A program made the position numbers and the translations under genes. Shown piece by piece: positions 55,414 to 64,000 of a stretch of DNA of 64,000 nucleotides (positions are counted from its first letter, which is position 1; each line of letters starts with the position of its first letter). The stretch comes from Parelaphostrongylus tenuis (Eukaryota; Nematoda; Chromadorea; Rhabditida; Metastrongylidae), in assembly GCA_019055375.1 (NCBI GenBank), contig JAHQIW010007363.1, forward strand, positions 186,001-250,000, given 5' to 3'. A model generated the notes under the pieces. It saw nothing but the letters and a program-made list of their open reading frames with translations, was not told the DNA's origin and made no database searches.

Positions 55414-55620
55414 GTGATATATTCAATCGATGGTCTTAGCGACTTCGCCTTCTTCGGAGCTCTTTTCAGTTGTGAGACTACCATCGGTATCATAGGTTGC
55501 ATGAAGACTCCGGAAGAAGCAAAGTCTTTCGAAACGATAGCCTACAATTTTGGGAAAGATATATTAAGATTGTGCATGCCTCATAAAAGGACAGTCCATG
55601 AGACAATTTTTCGTAGCTAA
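55414..55620 (+). CDS. possible terminal exon, 60 or more codons
   Basis: The frame reads SDFAFFGALFSCETTIGIIG, CMKTPEEAKSFETIAYNFGK and DILRLCMPHKRTVHETIFRS, then TAA. A TCGATGGTCTTAG acceptor could open it at 55440. The spacing of GALF, E and YNFGK is faintly like the C-terminal part of polyprenyl synthases, but no DDxxD motif is visible. That resemblance is a guess. Confidence 0.3.
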   Translation: MIYSIDGLSDFAFFGALFSCETTIGIIGCMKTPEEAKSFETIAYNFGKDILRLCMPHKRTVHETIFRS

Positions 55621-56540
55621 AAATATGGTCGAGAAGAACGGAATGTTGAATCTGAGAATAACGAAAGTATTTCTTGAATGAATCCCTTGTAGCCGAGAGC
55701 GAAATCATCTGCATACACAGCTGCAGACGATTTACGTGCCACTGAGTAGTACACCTCACACTACGAAATCATACCAAAGAGACTTTCAAGCGGAATGTGC
55801 GCCAGTGCAAGTGACCTTGAGAAGAATACTTGACAAATTTAGAGATAAAACAAGATGAGGCGTGGCAATGATCATTCACGGAAGAATCCGCTATCCTGTG
55901 ATGTTTCTTAAGCATCACTGGACGTGATTAAATGACAATCTGGAATTTATAATGACCAAGGATATATCTAAAGAGCGCCGCTATTGCCCCAAGTCTTCCA
56001 TGCATCATCACTCAAAATCTACAATGTACAGCTCAAATGTGTTCTAATTTCACTCTTCACTGGTTTGTTAAGGCGTTATCTGCACGCATTCACTCTGTTC
56101 ACACAAGCGAAAGACAATATGTGTGTAAGACCTATAGAAAGGCATTCGTTCATCCACGCCATCTGAGGAGTCACAGCCGAACGCAAAGCTCTAAAAACGC
56201 AGTTTTGTGAGTATCTTGCAGTTTTAGAACTCCCTGTCACTTTAAAGAAAGAATTTATTTCGCTCATAAAAAATTTGTTGAAAATGTTGTAAAGGGACAA
56301 TAGTACTTGTTTTTTTTTGCTTCGACAACAAACTGGAACTTAAACACCTGAAATGAAGCGAAATTTCAAGGTGGCTCGAAAGTACGGCAATCAGTACCGT
56401 GAATTTCAAATCGCAAATAATTAGGCTCCAAAATATCTTTTTTGATCAGAATAAGAACCGCTACAAAAAATATAAATGTTATGTTAATATGTAATTATTG
56501 TGTTTGATATGTTAATATTATCATTAATGTCAGTATTAAT
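55621..56540. other. no gene seen; AT-rich end
   Basis: 56460-56540 is AT-rich (TTAATATGTAATTATTG), like 917-990. Confidence 0.3.
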
Positions 56541-56957
56541 ACGAGCTGGAGCAACAAGAATAAAACTGTGATGCACATCTGGGTGTTTTTCGCTAGTCGC
56601 GCTTTTCTATCAGACTTTCAAACCCATGCGATCGCGCAATTATTAACAAATTCGAAGAAATGCTTAATTTCTGAGCAAAAAATTTCCTAGTACGCCTTTA
56701 CAGCTAAAAGAAAATTGAATGTCATACTCGTTACACACCACATGCCATATATCAATTCCGCTGCACGTCAACACGGCGCCGAGTGTGAAACGCATAATCT
56801 TCTAGCTCTAACAACGCATTAGAACGTCCTTCTGAAAAACCAAGTTCTTCACTGAGATCGCTGAAATTTGTGTTGTTGAATGGTTGTTGAAGTTTGAAAG
56901 TTTGAATGAATACATCTGTCAGCAAAAGATACTTGAGTGAGAAAGAAAATGTGGTAC

Positions 56958-57805
56958 TTATATGTTAGAGGAAGACATATTTTTTAGCCGATCTCATTCG
57001 TTGAACGAGAATTTTTCATAGGATTGTTGACAATCGTTCGAAGGCACAGATTTCTAGCTACAACTCCACGTCATCCGTTTTTCAAAACTCCCCTTTATAA
57101 CGCTGTAGTATCCGGGAATAAATTTTTGTTTCTCAACCTCTTTTCGCCTTCATTTTTATCACAAATATAAAATTCTGAAAGCGCTAAAAGCATATCAGCG
57201 TGTGGGGATTTTTCTGTAGAATCAGAATCCACGTTCCTATCTAAAGTTTCTGTCAATGTGCTAGAAAAAATTCCCAATAAAATGACAATAGTTGCAGCCG
57301 ATTCAATGCATAGTGCGGGAGATCAGGTAATTACCTTACAAGCAAGTCGCTGCTATGACTTCCCTCCACATTTCACTCAGTTATGAACTTTTTCGGTGAC
57401 TTTGTTTATCAGCCAACCCACGGAGTAGGTTTGGGGGGCGGGGTGGGCGACCAATCGCGTCTGTTATTGCTATATAATGGGGATTTCCTCACCACATCGG
57501 CAAAAACTTCAGAAAAAAATATGGACTGTGTTGTTACTAAAAATTGTCTTCACGATAGTATGCTTTTCTTGCTTTAAGCGATTTACACACTTGGTAAAAA
57601 TGAAGACGAAAAGCGAGAGAGAAACAAGATTTTGTTCTGGATGCTACAGCTTTGTAAAAAAGTGTCACAAAAAAAGGACGAAAAGGACGATGTGGACTTG
57701 TAGCCCGAGTTGAGCTATTGAATGATTACTAACATTCCTATGAAAACTGCTGTGCAGCGAATGAGATCGGCATGAAAATTTGTCAACGTCTAACATGAAA
57801 GTACT
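56958..57805. repeat. foldback element immediately upstream of the gene
   Basis: The outer left GTACTTATATGTTAGAGGAA pairs with the outer right GTCTAACATGAAAGTAC. The inner arms TTTTTCATAGGATTGTTGAC and CATTCCTATGAAAACTGC also pair. The centre has GGTTTGGGGGGCGGGGTGGG. The gene start codon (57795-57797) lies within the right terminal repeat. Confidence 0.7.
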
Positions 57806-58951
57806 AAGTCAATCATCTGAATCCACAAATGAAAACGCGTCTACAATAACAGAATGGATTTCGCGTAAGCCACATTGCTAGAAACAGACTACGCCTGTAG
57901 GACAAATGTACGAGAGAAAAACTGATAGCAACTACACTAGAGCTCGCACTATTAGCGACGACGCGCAATGCAAGTATATAAGTATCGCGTCATCAAATCT
58001 GCTGTCTGCATCATAGTACGTCTTGCATATTCAATTTCTTTCTCATTCATCCTTAATGAGCATTGCGCGTTGTTCTGGTTCTTGATTGAAGATTTCGTCA
58101 TTTATTTCAATGCCGTAGGAAGTTGGTCGACGCTATTCTTTATGATACCATTGGAATAGCCGAGTAGAGCGTCTGCATATGCTCGTACGGACGAACGATG
58201 CAGAGGTAGCCAAACTTTGCACTGAGGTAGCAAAAATAATTTTCACCTTATCACCCATTCTTTGATGTCTTCAGCACATATATAGGTTGTTCAAAGTGAC
58301 ATCATGTTGCAATTGCTTAGGTGAATTATAGCCTTTTGATTTTGAGGTGCTCTCGCTTGAGAAGCTGCTTCAAAAGAAAGCCCAGCGCGCACCTCAGGTT
58401 TGCCTGTCAACTTGTGATCTGTTTGCATTCTGCTGTCCTTCCAACTATTCTATGCTTTACAGCTGAATCTGAAAATCAGCGCCACGTCAATGATGAACGA
58501 ACAACTAGTGTATGAGCAACAAGCTAGGGTAGCAGCTGAGAAACGCTGTATGGAATTAAAGCAGGTCTTCGCTACCTTCAAATATTCTAGCTCTCTTGCA
58601 CATATTTTCACTTTATTTTTTGTGAGGTATAAATTATAGAAATGGCAGGCGGCTCAATTACAGACAAAGTCCTACGCAGAAGAGGTCACTTCCTTATAAG
58701 TTTTTTTTTTGTTATTGTATCAGTGTGGAATATCTCCTGCATCGAGGTGGCCCTCCGTGGTGATCTAATAGGTTTTGAATTTTAGTGCTTTAGCATGCAA
58801 TTTTTCCATCCAAAACAAGAGTATTTTTGCGCAGAAGAAAATAAAAGAAGAGGAGCTTATGGCTCTCCGTTATGAAGAAGAGAAAAACGAGGAACTGGTA
58901 GCTCTCACACGCACACAGGACCTCCTTCTCAAAAATCAAGCTTATCTTTGA
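57795..58951 (+). CDS. seven-exon gene, 179-residue coiled-coil-like protein, function unknown
   Basis: Exons: 57795-57864, 57901-57973, 58160-58226, 58332-58397, 58463-58564, 58640-58684 and 58835-58951. Every intron is GT-AG with matched phase, the first being 36 bp; acceptors include CTTTACAG and AATTATAG. The product starts MKVLSQSSESTNENASTITE. Other landmarks are RTISDDAQC (residues about 39-47), RVERLHMLVRTNDAEVAKLC (about 49-68) and PFDFEVLSLEKLLQKKAQRA (71-90). Residues about 104-165 are rich in Glu, Gln, Lys, Ala and Leu (NEQLVYEQQARVAAEKRCME, KWQAAQLQTKSYAEE, EEELMALRYEEEKNEELVAL), as expected for a coiled coil. It ends LLLKNQAYL with TGA. No signal peptide or membrane segment is seen, and the family is not recognised. 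The start codon lies in the flanking foldback and the last codons and stop in the next repeat, so an originally longer gene may have been cut down. Confidence 0.75.
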
Positions 58952-59800
58952 GATCGCTGAGATTTGTGCTATCCAAAAGCTATTGAAACTCTGAATGAGA
59001 ACCTCTGTCCAGCAAGATGTTTGAGTGTGAAAGAAAATTTGGTACTTGAATGTTAAGCGACGACATATTTCCAAGCCGATCTCATTTGTTAGACAAGGAA
59101 TTTTATTTAAGAGTTTAACAATCATTCAAAGGCATAATTCTTTAACTACAACTCGATCTCACCGGCTTTCAAAACACACTTTTATTATGCTGTAGCTTCC
59201 AGAATAAAATTTTGTTACTCCCTCGCATTTCGGTTTCATCTTTATCGCAACTATAAATATCTAAAAGCACGAAAAGCATATCAACGTGTAGGGAATTTTT
59301 CGTAGTATCAGAAATTACGTTCCTATCTAAAATTTCTATCGATACGGTGTAAAAATCCTCAATGAATAACAGCGGTTAACGCCGTTTTCAACGCATACGC
59401 GATAGATCATTGTCAAGTTAAGCAGTAGATCAGGTACCTTACGAGAAAGTTGCTGCTGTGAGTTCCCTTCACATTTCACTCAGCTATGAACCTTTTCGGC
59501 GACTTTGTTTGTTATCCAGCTGATCGGAATGCGATGGGGGGGGGGGGGAGCATTCCTGTACCACATCGACAGAAACTTCAGAAAAAAATGTAGAGTTTGA
59601 AGCTACAGGAATTTGTCTACAGGCTAATATGCTTTTTATGGTTTCAGCGATTTATACGTCTGGTAGGAGAGGAGACGAAAAGCGAGTGAGAAACAAAATT
59701 TTATTCTGGATAGTACAGCTTTATAAGAGAGTGTCATTAAAAATGAACAACGTAGAGTAGTAGCCAGAGATTTGGCATATGCAAGAGTAGAGAAAATCTT
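58930..59800. repeat. repeat and foldback element downstream of the gene
   Basis: GAGATCGCTGAGATTTGTGC matches GAGATCGCTGAAATTTGTGT at 56855 and continues as the same repeat. The foldback arms (59079 onward) follow, with a G13 run at 59536-59548. The gene is therefore bracketed by direct copies of the same roughly 950-bp repeat. Confidence 0.7.
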
Positions 59801-60369
59801 GTTCTATCAAAGTTATACAAAAATTAGTAAAATTTCGGCCAACTCAAGAAAAAAATCCTTAATCAAACCACGAAAATCGCGCACCTTGCTCTGCGCGCAT
59901 CGATTTCTATAGCCGTCCGTTAGAGGTTAATAAAAGGACATCGGCATTATGGAAACTGTTGGTCAGAAATATACGTCTCCAAAGAACTAATCTCGTCGGA
60001 AAGTATTGTCGTGGATGACAGGAAAAGGTCGTGTATATTTAGTTGCTTAGCAACCTCTGGGGTTTTGTGAAACTTGTCTTGTTCTCATCTTTATTACCCA
60101 CTGATGTCACAGTGAGGTTCGTATTTCAGAACTGGAGAGATGCTGACTAAAGTGAAGCGGCCATAAAATTGTTGAGTCAGTTCTGACTAAAAAATTTAGA
60201 GCATGCAGCTTCATAGCTATCTTTGACAGTCATTATGACTTCGACAATCAAATTGATTTGCACACTCTATTGAATTTCTACCATTATTTCTAAATATGAT
60301 AGTGATTTCGCAGAACATCCGCTTTTTGCCCTTTTGTGAAACGGCTTATTAACGAACTAAATCGGCGTG

Positions 60370-60470
60370 CGTAACAGTTCAGCACACGCTCGCGGAAATA
60401 GTGAGATCTGGGTTCGCATCGCGGCTGACGGAAATGTTTTTGTACAGCACTCTACATTATTGAGTATACC
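60370..60470 (+). repeat. tRNA-derived family 2 repeat in block B
   Basis: CAGCACACGCTCGCGGAAAT then TCTGGGTTCGCATCGCGGCT, one base off the B box of the block A copy at 43030. Confidence 0.5.
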
Positions 60471-61752
60471 GAAATGGATTTCGTTTCAGAACAATTGCGA
60501 GATCGACTCTATTGAACTTGATGGCGGACTTGAAATAAGACATGTGATAGGCATAAATGCTTTCCGTAAGGAGATTTCGGACGAGATACACAATGCTCAC
60601 CAGGTATTTTTATTGAAATGCAGAAAATTGAAACTTTAACACATCATGGCTATTTTTTGAACGTCAGATTTTTGTAGACAGATCGAATTCATGATAACGC
60701 TCATTTCGTTGCTCGCTTCATTTGTCTCTTATGTCTCTGCGAAATGATTATGGATCGGAAAAAAATTAAAATTCTTTTAGTTGTTGGGAAAAAGAAACCG
60801 ATAAGAAATTTGTAACTATAGCCGATTAAGATTAAACTGATTCACGAGATTTCAGTTTTAAAGGATAAGTAAGGCAATTTCTTTAGAAATTTATTATCAT
60901 AATGTCATTTAGGTGGGCTATAGATGGATTATGCCCAAATTGAACTCTTTTCAGTGGACTCTTGAGAAACGGTAAGAGAGCACTTTACGACAAAAAGAGA
61001 CGATTTGCCTACAAATCGCATCGCTGTTGGAAGTAATTTACTAACCAAGTCTCTCAAAATAAATCTTAACACACTGTGGAGCCAATGAGGTGTCATGAAA
61101 TTTATTGTGGCTGTGTTCTACATCACTACTATGAGTTTGTTGGAACACCAAACAATGGCATGCTCTCTAAGTCGACACTTCGACTCCATAAGTCGGCAGT
61201 AGTATCATTCAACAAAATGTATTAGTAAGTAATGTGCATGTGTCGTTCAAGAAGGTCTTCGGACTTAGGCATGGATTCAGTCGCAACTTGTGAATTCTGT
61301 CTTCTTCATCGCTGACTTGCTGACTCTTACGATGACCAACTGTCTGTCACCTGTGATGATTAGCTAGGATTACAATTACTAGCTATTTCCTCCCAATCCA
61401 AGAACTCTATGCACTCATGCACTTCCTCCTCCATCTCTTTTCTCGTTCATTCTATCGAGTAGACTCCAATTTTCAGTTTTCCTGTTGAGTTGTCAAGTTT
61501 GAGAGCTAGTTATATAATTATTTCCTCTTCTGACAATCAAGAATGCGTTAGTTTTTCTTCTTACAATACATCATGAATCTGTCGTATCATAGAACCGTTC
61601 ATGGTATTCTATATAGACCTCTTAACTCATATTGGACTTATCTGTCAATCGTGAGACTGCATTATTGCGTACAAGCTTTCTTATTTATTTATGTTCGTCA
61701 TTGACATTTTGATATTATCTATGCAAAACTTTGATCAATTACATATAAGATT

Positions 61753-61946
61753 GGTACCAGATAGGTCTCAGACTTGTGTGGGAGGATAAGCAGCACTGAC
61801 TCGGTTCAGCGGGAGGCCTCCGCGAGTCTTTGTGAAGGCCAGATATGCATTCAATCACCTCAAACGAAGTTAAAAATTGAAGTCGAATGCATAGCTCATC
61901 CCTCAGGGATTGATCAACGCCGAGAGCTTTATCCTTTTTTATTTTT
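61753..61946 (+). mobile_element. 5'-truncated tRNA-derived SINE with target site duplication
   Basis: It starts inside the body (GGTACCAGATAGGTCTCAGA), ends CTTTATCCTTTTTTATTTTT, and is flanked by AAGATT (61747-61752 and 61947-61952). Block A has a single AAGATT at the same place (44388-44393) and no SINE. It lacks the tRNA head, so it has no internal promoter. Confidence 0.92.
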
Positions 61947-63090
61947 AAGATTACTTCCGCACATCCAATTCGCACAAGTGGAATATGTCACAATTGTTGA
62001 GTCTAGTGAAGCGTTTTTAACTGACGCCTTCAAGCTCAAGGGATCTCATGAGCTTTGTTTCATAAACCGCTTCAGCTCAGATACGTTCAAAAGTGTAGGG
62101 AATCACAGAATGTGACCGATAGTGGCATCCGTCATTCGCGCACACTTATCTAATGCTTCGAATGTATGATGATCGATTAAAATATTTAATATGCGCAATT
62201 GTAAACATGTAATATATAGTGATGCGGGCAATGCACTGATTGTCTCTGATTCGATTGTAAACCAGAGGAGCACATAATGGTAACAGAAGAGCAAGTTCTT
62301 CTATTTTTTTCGAGAGCTCCATATGAGCAGTGCGGTATTGGGTGCGACAATTGTATTCACTCACACCGTTTGGAGTAGGGTTCCATAAACTCCCATGCTG
62401 TGAAAATTGTTTGAAATTTCTGCTATTCTATTCAATCTGATCTGTTGATCTCAAAGTGATCAAGAGTTGAATAAATGTAAATAGTTGATTACGTCACTTC
62501 CTTCACATTGCTATATGCGCTGATGAAGGCTTGCACAAAATCAACCGTTTAGAAATTGCGGTTGATTGATCGCACCGTGCAACTCTCAGGAGACGCGCGA
62601 TTTTCCTTGTTCAGTTAGGATTTTCCTCCATTTGGAAAGCAAAACCTTAGGTTTTTGTGATGGTCTGATAGTTCGTGATTTTATCTAAAGGTTTCGTGCA
62701 TATATAACTTTTCTGTACGATGGATACTTTGAGTGCGGAACCTAATTTTCTTTTTCTCTTACACCGCTCTATGGTAACTTTCTAAAAATCGTTTGCAGCA
62801 TAGTCATCCCGAGAGTTTGGCTATCGAATGACTAGGAAAAGTTGGACAGAGAGCCATATACAATCTCCAGCAAAGAAGATAAAGCAGACTGAGTGTAAAT
62901 CATAGTCTCATTTTCGCTGCTACAACGTGATAGATGGTTGTTTCCAGAAATAAAACATGTTGTTGACATTACAAAGATTTGAGCATCCGAATAATTACCA
63001 GTTGTCTAGAATAAATGTTTTACCTAGCCAGAAGGGCCTTCAACCAATCGTACCTCAGCTGGTACATGTCGGCCCTTAGTGATTAAGCGC

Positions 63091-63394
63091 GCCAGCGAGC
63101 AATCGAGTGCGCAAATACTCTGTGTCAGGCGAAAATTTCGCCTGACATAGAGTGTAAAACGTTTGTCTTCGATGACTCTACGTAAGGGAGCAGAGTTCCC
63201 GAGAGAACTGACTATAAAAACATCGAAAGAGGACGGGTTCTGCCCGACTGACGAGTCTGTAGGGACGAAACAAGTGTATCGGGCTGTACAAGAGCCCTTA
63301 TTAGACCACATGATAAGTTGGCTCATGTAATTTTAAAAGGACTATTGAAATTTGAGCGTAGTCCTGATAAAGCACTCGAAATAAAGGTATTATA
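63091..63394 (+). mobile_element. hammerhead element H5, 304 bp, limits defined by the empty site in block A
   Basis: Block A reads AGCGCTTGAG where block B has this insertion. CGC flanks it on both sides (63088-63090 and 63395-63397). The element begins GCCAGCGAGCAATCGAGTGC, contains a 16-bp hairpin (ACTCTGTGTCAGGCGA ... TCGCCTGACATAGAGT at 63117-63153), carries the hammerhead at 63242-63284, and ends with the tail TGAAATTTGAGCGTAGTCCT ... CACTCGAAATAAAGG. It has no ORF and is non-autonomous. Confidence 0.8.
63242..63284 (+). ncRNA. hammerhead ribozyme H5, intact and covarying
   Basis: GCCCGA; CTGACGA; GTCT-GTAG-GGAC; GAAA; CAAGTG minimal helix III; cleavage triplet GTA (63276-63278); TCGGGC. 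Helix II has T-A as its second pair where the other copies have A-T, a double compensatory change. All core residues are present. Confidence 0.8.
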
Positions 63395-63659
63395 CGCTTG
63401 AAAACCGTTTTATATATAAACCAACCGTCTAAGAGATATATAATTACCAAGGTCATTCCGCGCCAGGATTTTCTACGACGCAAGCATAAGAAGTGAAAAT
63501 GTGGAAACTTATGTGGTAAGTTTAGATTTTCAAGCAACTTTATCACTACTAGATGATGAAGCATCACATAAAAGACGAAATCAGCTATCTTTTAGCAGGA
63601 AAAACCACATCTTTCCAAAAATGAACATGTTTCCAACTGTTTTGTAATATCTCTCACTT

Positions 63660-63985
63660 CAAGTGTTTTTTTGAGATCAAGCTCAAATTTCAATGTATAG
63701 GTATGATATACTAAATTTACCGGCAAAGAGTGATCGAGTGTACAACACTGTATGTTGGCTGATAATCTCACATGACACACAGCGCAAATCGTTTGTCGAC
63801 GCAACCTCTTAGTGTGGAGAGTGGAGCACTTACAGAGGATTGGATAGAAGACGACGGGTTCTGTCCGACTGACGAGACTGTAAGGTCGAAACACGTGTAT
63901 CGGGCTGTACAAGAGCCCATTTAATAGACCACATGACAAATTGGCTCAAAAAGCAACTATGAGATATTGGTTATTATTCGACAAC
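63660..63985 (+). mobile_element. hammerhead element H6 (block B twin of H2)
   Basis: Same limits and flanks as 45757-46070: inverted tail GTGTTTTTTTGAGATCAAGC, then GAGTGATCGAGTGTACAACA, then the hammerhead and AATTGGCTCAAAAAGCAACT. Confidence 0.65.
63863..63905 (+). ncRNA. hammerhead ribozyme H6, core intact
   Basis: GTCCGA; CTGACGA; GACT-GTAA-GGTC; GAAA; ACACGTGT; GTA (63897-63899); TCGGGC. Helix I has one G-T wobble. Its block A twin lost C3. Confidence 0.75.
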
Positions 63986-64000
63986 TCGAGTTTTAAAGCG

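Larger units (their letters stand above)
56541..63990 (+). repeat. large duplicated block B (paralogue of 39347-46080)
   Basis: Collinear with block A from CGAGCTGGAGCAACAAGA to the window end, so its right limit is not in view. It carries the intact coiled-coil gene plus two insertions absent from A (a SINE and hammerhead element H5). Confidence 0.9.

Noticed and set aside
58780..59125. 111-codon minus-strand ORF
   Set aside because: Antisense to exon 7 of the coiled-coil gene and the following repeat; the plus-strand spliced model explains the sequence better.

Overview
This is nuclear DNA from a nematode, most likely a strongylid parasite of the hookworm type. The basis is an RTE-clade retrotransposon whose residual protein segments look like the abundant hookworm RTE reverse transcriptase as I remember it, short introns (36 bp in the best gene model) with nematode-like 3' splice sites such as TTTACAG, and very dense short interspersed repeats. 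No operon-like bacterial genes, rRNA or CRISPR are visible, and most of the 64 kb is repeat mosaic.

Layout. 0-7.5 kb: possible 3' exons of a gene, a deleted mariner, an old paralogue of the large duplicated block, and an RTE 3' scrap. 8.8-14.1 kb: exon-like segments on both strands, a foldback element with two divergent tRNA-like modules, and a second copy of a 1.2-kb duplication. 14-23 kb: foldback repeats, including a 1.7-kb inverted repeat, and a first hammerhead-ribozyme element near 20.2 kb. 23.8-27.1 kb: one nearly full-length but dead RTE. 27-37 kb: sparse DNA with two tRNA-derived SINEs and a local duplication (33.8/35.5 kb) whose proximal 159 bp are identical. 37-46 kb (block A) and 56.5-64 kb (block B): two directly repeated copies of a block of about 7 kb. 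46-56 kb: hammerhead, SINE and tRNA-like foldback elements, a minisatellite and a few uncertain ORFs.

Three things stand out. (1) A family of short non-coding elements carries a type I hammerhead self-cleaving ribozyme motif; seven copies in various states of decay are recognised. Three keep every core residue and show compensatory changes in helix II. One copy inserted into block B after the A/B duplication, so its ends (304 bp, flanked by CGC) can be read from the empty site in block A. (2) Block B holds a complete seven-exon gene for a 179-residue coiled-coil-like protein of unknown function. The block A copy has lost the start codon, a splice donor, a splice acceptor and the last reading frame. 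The gene lies between two foldback repeats, and its start and stop codons fall inside repeat-derived sequence. (3) Three foldback elements are built from two outward-facing tRNA-like modules.

Exon boundaries, repeat limits and family names come from reading by eye. No database search, alignment program or folding program was run.
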